From assembly GCA_002422605.1 (NCBI GenBank), contig DISW01000003.1, forward strand, positions 73,476-137,475: a stretch of DNA of 64,000 nucleotides, written 5' to 3'. The notes beneath the pieces were generated by a model. The model was not told the origin of the DNA and did not search any database. It saw nothing but the letters and a program-made list of their open reading frames with translations. Origin of the DNA: Bacteriovoracaceae bacterium UBA6200 (GTDB lineage Bacteria > Bdellovibrionota > Bacteriovoracia > Bacteriovoracales > Bacteriovoracaceae). Shown piece by piece: positions 7,821 to 15,643 of the stretch (position 1 is the stretch's first letter; every line of letters begins with the position of its first letter). Both the position numbers and the translations under genes were made by a program.

Positions 7821-8703
7821 ATTACTCACGAACAAGGGTTTTTCCCTGGTTGGAGTGATGGTCGCCATCGGCTTATTAGGGGCCGTCTCCATAGGCGTCA
7901 TGCAGCTCATGAAAAATATTCAACAAGGTCATAGCTTTGCTAAGGGCTCCTCTGATGAAATAGAACTCAGAACAGAAATACGCATGCTTCTGGATGACGA
8001 TAAATTCTGCAAAGTCAGTCTCGCCGGAGAAGGCCCCAGCGGGTTACCTGTTTCCCCGGTTAAGTTTCAGAAAAAGAATATTGATGAGGCGAATGAAGGT
8101 TTAGACGTTGAGCTTTGGTTAAGTGACTTTAAAGGTGAGAAAAGAACGATCAAAAAATTCAGTGCTCAGGATTCCACGAAAAGTTCTTATGGAAGAATTA
8201 AAATCACTTCCATGAAGCTTGTGATGAATAATCAAACAGGTATTGATTATCCAGAAATCAGCTGGCACACCGACATTGGAGAATTAAGAGTTAAAATAGA
8301 AAAATCAGATGAAAAAAGACAAATCAATATGAATTTTCCGATCATGGTCGGCATGAGCACCCAAACAGGTGGAGAAACAACGATTTTATCATGTAATCGT
8401 GAACGCGTGAGCCCAGTTAAAGTCGCTTCAGGTAAAGATGTCGTAGGACCCAACGATGTGAGCAATCAGGCCATCATTAATCTTCAGGAGCATGGATTTG
8501 ACCCCCTTGGAGCAGATCCCCATTTCATAGTCTCCGAAAGAGACGCCAATTACGTCCATGCAGATGGGAACACAATGGATGCCAGCTATTGCGGCTATAC
8601 CAAACTCTCTAAACTTAAATATCAAATCGTCTGTTGGGCTTCACCCAATAATTCTGATGGGTCTGTTCAATCAACTTTTGACTGGATCGCCATTCAAAAT
8701 TAA
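7810..8703 (+). CDS. type IV pilin-like protein lacking Glu5
   Basis: The 297-residue protein starts with a short leader and a prepilin-type motif, NKGFSLVGVMVAIGLLG. Cleavage by prepilin peptidase would fall between G and F. Position +5 of the mature protein is glycine instead of the usual glutamate, as seen in some tip or initiating minor pilins. A hydrophobic helix (about residues 11-30) precedes a soluble domain with several cysteines. The start codon is TTG inside the end of the preceding gene. GAGG six bases upstream supports it, and no ATG lies before the motif. The partner pilus or secretion machine is not in view, but more pseudopilins follow at 9279-13392. Confidence 0.75.
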   Translation: MENKLLTNKGFSLVGVMVAIGLLGAVSIGVMQLMKNIQQGHSFAKGSSDEIELRTEIRMLLDDDKFCKVSLAGEGPSGLPVSPVKFQKKNIDEANEGLDVELWLSDFKGEKRTIKKFSAQDSTKSSYGRIKITSMKLVMNNQTGIDYPEISWHTDIGELRVKIEKSDEKRQINMNFPIMVGMSTQTGGETTILSCNRERVSPVKVASGKDVVGPNDVSNQAIINLQEHGFDPLGADPHFIVSERDANYVHADGNTMDASYCGYTKLSKLKYQIVCWASPNNSDGSVQSTFDWIAIQN

Positions 8704-8741
8704 TTCTAGAATTACTTTGTAAAGAATGGGATCATTATTCC

Positions 8742-9275
8742 ATGAACATACGTAAAGCAATTCTTAATCTACATCTCATTCTTTCAGGTCTATTCATCCC
8801 ATTCCTGATTATTATTCCTCTTTCAGGTTCTCTCTACCTTTTAAATATAAAAGGCCCTGTTGAGAAACAGGAAGTCCTTCGTGTCCACACCTTGAACCCA
8901 ATTGAAGACAAAGAGGTGTTTTTCAGAAGTCTCTTTAAGGACAATCAAATTGATTTTGATTTTGAATATATTAAAGAAAACCCAAATGAGCTTATTTTCC
9001 GTCCTGCCAATCGGATCCACTACACAGCAAAGATTGTAGATGGCGAAGTGATTGTTACTAAGATCACTCCTTCTCTTTTAAACCGAATGATGGAACTTCA
9101 TAAAGGCCATGGGCCCAAAATTTCTAAATATATTGGATCAGCTTTTGGTTTGGCCTTAATGCTTCTGCTTCTCACAGGAATTTACCTTTCCTGGACAGTG
9201 AAGAGTTATCGAAAAACCTTGGTAACTTCTTTCGCTGTGGGCTTTGTCGCTCTTGCTCTTTTATTTATGCTATAG
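8742..9275 (+). CDS. PepSY-associated TM-helix protein
   Basis: This 177-residue membrane protein has TM1 at about 8-34 (LHLILSGLFIPFLIIIPLSG), a periplasmic segment of about 90 residues, TM2 at about 127-151 ending in LLTGIYLSW, and a last helix at about 160-177. The layout N-LHL..SG..P-, then ELHKGHGP, then LLTGIYLSW, is that of the PepSY-associated TM family. Larger members include iron-siderophore reductases. This short form has only the core and no catalytic domain. It sits between pseudopilin genes on the plus strand and converges, after 3 bases, on the pseudopilin operon. The substrate is unknown. Confidence 0.65.
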   Translation: MNIRKAILNLHLILSGLFIPFLIIIPLSGSLYLLNIKGPVEKQEVLRVHTLNPIEDKEVFFRSLFKDNQIDFDFEYIKENPNELIFRPANRIHYTAKIVDGEVIVTKITPSLLNRMMELHKGHGPKISKYIGSAFGLALMLLLLTGIYLSWTVKSYRKTLVTSFAVGFVALALLFML

Positions 9276-9278
9276 ATC

Positions 9279-10340
9279 CTACTTGCAATTAGCAGGTCGT
9301 TTCACATTGTAATTAGCAATGTAGACATTCTGTACGTGGTTCATAACCTTTTCACCTCTAAGAACGTCCATCGTCAGGAGAAGCTGGTCAATACAGCGCC
9401 TGGTTACCGGTGAATCTGGATCCACCACTAAAGGAAAAGTCGATACACCGAGGGGATTCTCCTCAAGATTACTGGAAGAAAGATAGTTAATTCTAAAACT
9501 CTTAATCGTCGCTTTTTCCGCTTGCACATTCAAAAGAACCCAATTCCTACCAGTCTGTTCATCAATCATAAGAAGCTTGTTCTTATCTTTGGAAACACAG
9601 AGAATCTTGGTTGATACTCCCAGCACATATGAGCCCGTAATAAATTGATGGGCCAATGGTTCCTGGGGAGTCGGATCATAAAAAGTTCCAGGTTTGGCCA
9701 CAGTCAACTTGTAGTATTTAAACCTGATAGGACTTTTATCAATATTGTCATAGGGGTCTGTGGTACTGTCGATGTACTCGGCATCGGTCACCTTTAATCT
9801 TGTCGATGTAAATCCATCGCCATCCAGAATAATGATCTCTTTAGTTTGTGTTTCAGTTCCATTTACTAAATCGCTAAAAACTTGATTTTCAACATCTTCA
9901 CTATGGATTAAATAGACAGAGTCATGAGGAAGAACATTTTCCCGCCAATACTTCATAAGCTTAGCAGTACGTTGCTGATTAATCGTGGTGTAGCGGATAA
10001 TTGAAAAGCCATTCTTCCCAGCGACCTCTTCATAAGCACAGGCCGGATAGAGAGCGGCATCTTCTTCGGCCAGACCATAAATACCTAAGTAGGCCTTATC
10101 ATTGCCCTTAAATGATTCCACCTCTGCGCCATTATCTGTTATTCGGGCCACATTAGTGAGATCAACGGAAACTCGATGGAAGGCCTGGTTCACGTCAGTT
10201 GTTACCAGCATCTTCCCTTCGAAATTTGAATATTGCTTTCGGGATTTTAGCATAAACTCGTTAACAATAAGGGCCACCGCTGCCATCAATCCAGCAGCAA
10301 TCATCATTTCAATAAGAGTAAAACCTTTATTATTTTTCAT
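9279..10340 (-). CDS. PilW-like pseudopilin
   Basis: The 353-residue protein has a canonical type III signal, KNNKGFTLIEMMIAAGLMAA, with Glu5 present and a following hydrophobic helix. A large beta-rich soluble domain follows and carries several cysteines. The length and position as the last gene of a three-gene pseudopilin operon fit a PilW/GspJ-type minor pilin. Its ATG overlaps the stop of the 10337-10822 gene by four bases (ATGA), so translation is coupled. Such proteins form the tip complex that primes assembly of type IV pili or type II secretion pseudopili. Confidence 0.8.
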   Translation of the reverse strand: MKNNKGFTLIEMMIAAGLMAAVALIVNEFMLKSRKQYSNFEGKMLVTTDVNQAFHRVSVDLTNVARITDNGAEVESFKGNDKAYLGIYGLAEEDAALYPACAYEEVAGKNGFSIIRYTTINQQRTAKLMKYWRENVLPHDSVYLIHSEDVENQVFSDLVNGTETQTKEIIILDGDGFTSTRLKVTDAEYIDSTTDPYDNIDKSPIRFKYYKLTVAKPGTFYDPTPQEPLAHQFITGSYVLGVSTKILCVSKDKNKLLMIDEQTGRNWVLLNVQAEKATIKSFRINYLSSSNLEENPLGVSTFPLVVDPDSPVTRRCIDQLLLTMDVLRGEKVMNHVQNVYIANYNVKRPANCK

Positions 10341-10822
10341 TTTTTAAAAATCACAATCTTTCTAAAGACACGCCTTCCGGAAGGATAGGATTCTCCCGTT
10401 ATGTCGATTTTATAAAGTTTTTGTCCTAGTTTAGGTAGTTTCATCGTATCCGCATTACTAAATTCAACTTCTTCATCAGCAACTTTCATGAATTGAATAC
10501 AAACAGCAACGAAACCCGGTTTAACACTAAGGTTGTTACAGTTTGTAACAGATGTTTCCTGAACCAACTCTCCATCAGGCCCGTATTCTCTAAGACGATT
10601 CTCCCCAAAGGCCGGGAGGGTCTCACTTTTAGCCGATTTTAAACGGGAGACATTCTTCATCACCATGTCTTCAACGAAGTCACCTTGTCTTTGCTGTTGT
10701 TCTGACTGATTCATCACTTGAGATGTAGACATAAAGGCATAGGCCAAAATACCAACAAGGGCCATAGCCACTAAGGCCTCTATTAAGTTCACACCTCTTT
10801 GATTCAAAAATTTCTTCATCAT
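10337..10822 (-). CDS. PilV/GspI-like pseudopilin
   Basis: This 161-residue protein has the prepilin motif NQRGVNLIEALVAMALVGIL, with cleavage after G and Glu5 present, then a hydrophobic helix and a short globular domain. The small size and central operon position fit a PilV/GspI-type minor pilin. It overlaps both neighbours by four bases, which indicates tight translational coupling. It probably forms the tip complex with the 353- and 857-residue proteins of the same operon. Confidence 0.8.
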   Translation of the reverse strand: MMKKFLNQRGVNLIEALVAMALVGILAYAFMSTSQVMNQSEQQQRQGDFVEDMVMKNVSRLKSAKSETLPAFGENRLREYGPDGELVQETSVTNCNNLSVKPGFVAVCIQFMKVADEEVEFSNADTMKLPKLGQKLYKIDITGESYPSGRRVFRKIVIFKK

Positions 10823-13392
10823 CTTCTCATCTTAATCATAGGAAGTGGCACAGACATGATTGACCCAATTGATTTAAACTCTTCCATTGGAGATTGGTGC
10901 ATAAAAGTAAAGGTACCGCGATTGAGGGGAATATTCATAGGATCACGACTACTGGTGGTACCTTTGGTAACAGGATCAACCGAACAAGAGATAGGACTTG
11001 TGGCACTTCCACCTGAGTTGTAATAAGCAGGGTTATCCCAGACGTAAGAGCGTTTAGAAAAATCGATCATCTCTTGGTAATAAAAATCCCGGCGATTGTA
11101 CTTAGGGATATTTAAATTTCTTTTTCCTGGTATTTCGTCATTTGAAAAGTAAACGCCGAGCCTTGTTCCTTCGTAATGAATAACAGAGCCATAAACATCA
11201 GAGTACGTAGACTGGAGTTGGAAGACATGGGGCCGGTAAGTAGAAGGAATGCGAATGCCTGAGGTTTTGTTATAAAACTTACTGCTTAAAGGTGGCACAG
11301 TTTTACCTAAGGCCGGATGCCCAGATGGTAAAGTATATTCTCGGCCAGTGGTTTTAACATAAGCCGGATCGGATCCAAGACCTGAAATAGGCTCACTTTC
11401 TGAAGGGCTTAACATACAGCCATTTCTTAAAATCTGAATCGCCGAAGAATCAACTCCTCCCCAAAGGCCTTTCAAGGTAAAACCTTCGTTATAACTATAT
11501 TCGGAAGTGTTATCAATGAGGGAAGTATTCTTAATGTTTACAATGCGCACACCATACTTAAATCCATCTTCTTCCTGATGTTTCCAATCACTCATGGCGC
11601 TATAGTTAGGCCTGATTTTACCGCCAAAGACCGGGAAATCCTGAACTAATTCAGCTGGAGTTAAGGGAACATGAAAAGGTGAATGAATCAGCGTTTTCTC
11701 AGGGCTAATAAGGGCAAGCTTTAAAGAGGAAAGAGCGCTGCTGCTCGATCCATTGAAGTAAAGCTGACGAAATTCTCCTGGTCTTTCATTGATAGGGCTG
11801 GTTGTATCAGGCTGATGAGGCCTGATGATGTTTACGTCTTCATTAACTACCCATAGAGGAAGATTCTTTCTGACATCGGCATTCATATTCGTAGCAAGTC
11901 CTGCCGCTTGTGACTGCACAATTTCCAGTGGAACTTCTGAATAAATGATTCTTTTTAAACTTTTTGGATTTGATCCGCTGTAAGCCCCGGCGGAAAAATT
12001 TTTTAATTTCCCCTGAATGGCTTCGCTATCAAGCTGATAAATCTGATTACAACCAGCAGCTCCAGTGGCTATATACTTGGCCACGAAGTTAGAATCGCTA
12101 AGATCGCAATCACTATAACTTTTAGTAGCAACACCTGATGTAGCACTCACTAATATTCCGCAGGACTTCGCATCTTCTTTCAAAGATTCCATGTTATCCC
12201 AGGTAATGGTCTGAGTTTGAAGCTCTTCAAAGTCATCTGTAAAAAGAATCCCCTTTAAATCAGAATTTAATCTCCAGGATTCAAATCCTTTCGGGAAAAG
12301 AGAACTGGAAGAACAGTAACGAGTGTCCGCTCCTTGCGCCAATGTATAACAGCTAAAGTTCAATCGGGCGCCGTAAGTACTAACGCCACTAGGCCCATAA
12401 CTATAATAAAAGACCAGCCAACGGTTAGGATCGTTAAAATAGGTTCCGGTATCGGCCGCATTCGTCGCATTTAAAGGCAGAGTCCCATTCATAAACGCAA
12501 TCGGATAAAAATGTTTTCGAATAAGACTCAAACTGACCGGAGTCCCTGCTCTCATATTTTGATTAACCTGAGAGGCCAAAGCAAAATTTCCGGTCAGAAA
12601 AGCTCCGCCGCCTCCCCACTGCCAAAGATAGTGAGGACCAGGACCAGGGTTATACACATCGGTTGTAATATTTTTAAAATCATTAAGAAATTTTGGATAA
12701 GAGTTCGAAGGAGTGGGGGCCTGACGAGGCTGATACATAAGCCCGCCCTTAAAGATCATACGCTCGGCCTGGAGAATGATATTGATCTCACCCGGATTTT
12801 TCATAGGGTAAATTTTATTTTTATCCGGATCCGGATCATGGTTTCTATGAGTGATGGATTGAAACTTTACATCACCTTCGAAATAAACTTTCCGATCGCG
12901 GGCAATCATGGTGGCAGGAAGAGTTTCACTATACTGAGGAGCCGCAATAATTGTTGGTTTAGGAGTTTTACTTAGTACAAGATAATCAGTGACATCATAA
13001 ATTTTTAAGCTCTTCAAGAAGCGAGATTCAAAATTTCTATAATGGGCCGTGGAAACCATTTCTAAAGTTTTTGAATCAAAGATGTACTTAGCAACAACTT
13101 CATAAGTTGCACCATTGCCTAAGGTCCCTTTAACTGAAAACTCTTCATCGATCATACAGTCTTCATCAGGGGGCGGAGACCATAGCCGCCGCTCTAAGGC
13201 AGACTCCATAATCACAAAGGCCGATTGTGCGGCTTCATCAGCAACCATACGTTGCCATAATAATGAAGTTTGTTCGGTTGACTGCTGGTTAACTTTTAAA
13301 ACATAACCTGAAATTGAGGCGACAGCTCCAAGGGCGATAAATATAAAAACAAGCGAGCTACCAATTTGATTTCTAAAGGATAAAGCTTTCAT
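10819..13392 (-). CDS. very large PilX/GspK-like pseudopilin
   Basis: The first gene of the pseudopilin operon encodes 857 residues. The N terminus, RNQIGSSLVFIFIALGAVA, has a short basic leader, a glycine and a hydrophobic helix like a class III signal, but residue +5 is F rather than E, as in GspK and PilX-type tip proteins. The remaining ~820 residues form an unusually large soluble region rich in S, N, Y and P, with scattered cysteines. Members of these families are usually 150-350 residues, so most of this protein is extra. It could be an adhesive or binding head carried at the fibre tip. A TATAAT -10 candidate lies at 13436-13441 (minus strand) with a poor -35. Confidence 0.7.
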   Translation of the reverse strand: MKALSFRNQIGSSLVFIFIALGAVASISGYVLKVNQQSTEQTSLLWQRMVADEAAQSAFVIMESALERRLWSPPPDEDCMIDEEFSVKGTLGNGATYEVVAKYIFDSKTLEMVSTAHYRNFESRFLKSLKIYDVTDYLVLSKTPKPTIIAAPQYSETLPATMIARDRKVYFEGDVKFQSITHRNHDPDPDKNKIYPMKNPGEINIILQAERMIFKGGLMYQPRQAPTPSNSYPKFLNDFKNITTDVYNPGPGPHYLWQWGGGGAFLTGNFALASQVNQNMRAGTPVSLSLIRKHFYPIAFMNGTLPLNATNAADTGTYFNDPNRWLVFYYSYGPSGVSTYGARLNFSCYTLAQGADTRYCSSSSLFPKGFESWRLNSDLKGILFTDDFEELQTQTITWDNMESLKEDAKSCGILVSATSGVATKSYSDCDLSDSNFVAKYIATGAAGCNQIYQLDSEAIQGKLKNFSAGAYSGSNPKSLKRIIYSEVPLEIVQSQAAGLATNMNADVRKNLPLWVVNEDVNIIRPHQPDTTSPINERPGEFRQLYFNGSSSSALSSLKLALISPEKTLIHSPFHVPLTPAELVQDFPVFGGKIRPNYSAMSDWKHQEEDGFKYGVRIVNIKNTSLIDNTSEYSYNEGFTLKGLWGGVDSSAIQILRNGCMLSPSESEPISGLGSDPAYVKTTGREYTLPSGHPALGKTVPPLSSKFYNKTSGIRIPSTYRPHVFQLQSTYSDVYGSVIHYEGTRLGVYFSNDEIPGKRNLNIPKYNRRDFYYQEMIDFSKRSYVWDNPAYYNSGGSATSPISCSVDPVTKGTTSSRDPMNIPLNRGTFTFMHQSPMEEFKSIGSIMSVPLPMIKMRR

Positions 13393-13546
13393 CTGTGACT
13401 ATGATTCTAACAGCATTCAAGAACTAGTAATCAAAATTATATGAATTGTAATAAACAGCTATAGTTAGTAGTGGTTTTAAGGAGAACAGAAAAAATGTAA
13501 GGTATATGAAACTGCAAATAAAATATTGCAGCAGATTTTGAAAAAG

Positions 13547-13623
13547 TGGTCGGGGTGATTGGATTCGAACCAACGACCACCTGCTCCCAAAGCAGATACG
13601 CTACCAGGCTGCGCTACACCCCG
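13547..13623 (-). tRNA. tRNA-Pro (anticodon UGG)
   Basis: The minus strand gives a 77-nt cloverleaf. The acceptor arms CGGGGTG and CACCCCG pair. The D arm is GTAGCGCAGCCTGGTAGC, the anticodon loop is TTTGGGA with anticodon TGG, and the T loop is TTCGAAT. CCA is encoded at 13547-13549. The gene begins 21 bases after the rdgB stop on the same strand. A CTTTTTC tract follows the CCA and may act as the end of the transcript. Confidence 0.97.
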
Positions 13624-13644
13624 AACAATTCGTGAGACATATTT

Positions 13645-14247
13645 TTAAAGCTTCTTAGACGATTTGTCCATTGATTCTTTAAAGAAGTTTAAGGCCGATT
13701 GACTCGCCTTGGCCCTGTGCGAAAACTCATTCTTCCACTCGGGAAGTTCAGCTAAACTCTTACTATCTTCTTCTTTTCTCTCTGGAATAAAAATCGGATC
13801 GTAGCCAAAGCCTTCGCTGCCCTGAAGAGAGAAACCAATGCTCCCATGAACCCGACCTTCAAAGAAATAAACTTCATCTGGTGAAAGATAAAAGCATAAG
13901 ACACAAACAAAGTAGGCCTTGCGATTATCTTTGCTGCTTAAAAGATCGATGACCTTTTGGCACTTATCTTTATAGTCCGAAAACTCAGGAGCGAAGCGTG
14001 CACTTTGCACCCCAAGAATTTCTGGAAGGGCCTCAATATTAAGGCCTGAATCATCGGCCAAGGCAGGAACCTGGTAAGCATCATAGTAAGCTTTGGCCTT
14101 AAGAAAAGCATTCTCAGTATAGGTTTTACCTGTCTCATCAACTTCTAACGTTTTCGGTGCTGCTGATATTTGCAAGACACCATGGAAGAGATCTTTGAAC
14201 TCTTCCGCTTTATGAGCATTTCCAGAGGCCAGGATAAAGGATTTCAT
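13645..14247 (-). CDS. rdgB: dITP/XTP pyrophosphatase (RdgB/HAM1)
   Basis: The 200-residue protein matches the HAM1 family throughout. It has the N-terminal ILASGNAHKAEEFKDLF, the DDSGLNIEAL motif, GVQSARFAPEFSD, the substrate-pocket GSEGFGYDPIFIPE and the C-terminal FSHRAKA. It hydrolyses non-canonical purine triphosphates (ITP, dITP, XTP) to monophosphates and keeps them out of nucleic acids. The ATG overlaps the stop of rph (TAATG), a common pairing in bacteria. No anomaly is seen. Confidence 0.96.
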   Translation of the reverse strand: MKSFILASGNAHKAEEFKDLFHGVLQISAAPKTLEVDETGKTYTENAFLKAKAYYDAYQVPALADDSGLNIEALPEILGVQSARFAPEFSDYKDKCQKVIDLLSSKDNRKAYFVCVLCFYLSPDEVYFFEGRVHGSIGFSLQGSEGFGYDPIFIPERKEEDSKSLAELPEWKNEFSHRAKASQSALNFFKESMDKSSKKL

Positions 14248-14957
14248 TAGAACTTTTCCAATACCGCTTGCTGCTCTTTCATCACGACTTGAAGAGCTGC
14301 CTGGGCGCAGGCAAGTAGTGATTGCAAGTGCTCCATCGAGAATGGTTCACCTTCAGCTGTTCCTTGAACTTCTACAAATTTTCCACCTGAGGTCATAACG
14401 ATATTCATATCAGTGCCGCAGTTAGAATCTTCTTCATAGTTTAAGTCCGCGATGACTTCGTTCTCTTTAGTAAGTCCGATTGAAATGGCCGCCAATCCTT
14501 CTTTAATTGGATTTTCTTTTAAGAGACCCTCTTTCAAAAGCCTTCTAACGGCAATTTCCAAAGCAATATAGGCGCCGGAGATTGATGTGGTACGTGTCCC
14601 TCCATCAGCTACAATCACGTCGCAATCGATAAGGATTGAACGTTCACCCAGCTTTTTCATGTCTACGATCGAGCGCAGTGAGCGGCCGATTAAACGTTGA
14701 ATTTCCTGAGTGCGTCCTGAGGGACCTTTTCTTTCCCGATCGGAGCGGGTATGTGTAGAAGAAGGCAGCATAGAATATTCGGCCGTAACCCAGCCCTGGC
14801 CTTTGCCTTTTAAAAAATTAGGGACAGATTCCTGAACAGAAGCTGTAATATGAACTTTCGTATTACCAAATTCCGCAATCACTGAGCCATAGGCGTATGG
14901 ATTGATTCCGGGAGTAAATTTGATAGGACGTGGAGTGCTTCTTTTGATTAAAGACAT
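14247..14957 (-). CDS. rph: ribonuclease PH
   Basis: The 236-residue protein aligns by eye along the whole length of RNase PH. It has GSVIAEFGNTKVHITASVQE, FLKGKGQGWVTAEYSMLPSSTHTR, GRTQEIQRLIGRSLRS, DCDVIVADGGTRTTSISGA and EVQGTAEGEPFS. The enzyme trims tRNA 3' ends with phosphate. A tRNA-Pro gene follows rdgB on the same strand and may be co-transcribed with this enzyme. The ATG is only 11 bases from the divergent birA ATG. The ribosome binding site GAGG lies in that gap, so its promoter must lie within or beyond birA. Confidence 0.97.
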   Translation of the reverse strand: MSLIKRSTPRPIKFTPGINPYAYGSVIAEFGNTKVHITASVQESVPNFLKGKGQGWVTAEYSMLPSSTHTRSDRERKGPSGRTQEIQRLIGRSLRSIVDMKKLGERSILIDCDVIVADGGTRTTSISGAYIALEIAVRRLLKEGLLKENPIKEGLAAISIGLTKENEVIADLNYEEDSNCGTDMNIVMTSGGKFVEVQGTAEGEPFSMEHLQSLLACAQAALQVVMKEQQAVLEKF

Positions 14958-14968
14958 GGGGACCTCGA

Positions 14969-15643
14969 ATGATTAAACATTTTCATGTGATAGAGTGTGA
15001 TTCTACACAAGATCTGGTTAAAGAACAATTGCAGCAGGAAACTGAATCGCGGATTTTGGTAAGTTGTGAAAATCAAACTGCAGGAAGAGGACGCGGGCAA
15101 AATAAATGGCAGGCCTTACCAGGCACCATTTGTTTTTCAATGAATATTGCCCCTCATAAAGTCATGAGCTACACCGCTCTGGAACTCTCCGTGATCATCG
15201 CCATGTTTTTTGAATCAAAGGGACGAACCATAAAACTTAAATGGCCAAATGATCTGTGGGACGTCCAGGAACGAAAGTGCGGAGGCATTTTAGTCCAAGG
15301 AAGTCAGAATCATTTAATCGCAGGCCTTGGTCTTAATCTTTATTCTGAAGACGATCAATATGGCGGAATTTTTTCGGAACCATTCGACATTGATAAGAAA
15401 AATTGGGCACGGGAGTTAGCAGACTATATTCACCAGAATCGCTTTCAAGAAACTTCGGCCCTAAGAAGAGAATGGCTTAAACGCTGTGGTCATCTTAATC
15501 AAATGGTAAGAGTGACAGAAGGCGAAAAAGTCGTCGAAGGAATTTTTCAAGGTCTGGGAGATCATGGTGAAGCCGAGATCTGTCGTGATACACGGATCAC
15601 TCGTATTTTTAACGGAAGCCTGAGATTAAGTTCTCAGGCCTGA
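14969..15643 (+). CDS. birA: biotin-protein ligase, catalytic form only
   Basis: The 224-residue protein has the biotin-protein ligase core: the CDSTQD start, the biotin/ATP loop QTAGRGRGQNKW, LKWPNDLW, RKCGGILVQG and AGLGLNL, then a short C-terminal domain. It activates biotin to biotinyl-AMP and attaches it to carrier protein lysine. The N-terminal DNA-binding domain of E. coli BirA is absent, so it should not act as a repressor. The likely substrate is the BCCP at 42047-42529. Its ribosome binding site GGGGA overlaps the rph leader, and its last ten bases overlap the end of the convergent response regulator. Confidence 0.94.
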   Translation: MIKHFHVIECDSTQDLVKEQLQQETESRILVSCENQTAGRGRGQNKWQALPGTICFSMNIAPHKVMSYTALELSVIIAMFFESKGRTIKLKWPNDLWDVQERKCGGILVQGSQNHLIAGLGLNLYSEDDQYGGIFSEPFDIDKKNWARELADYIHQNRFQETSALRREWLKRCGHLNQMVRVTEGEKVVEGIFQGLGDHGEAEICRDTRITRIFNGSLRLSSQA

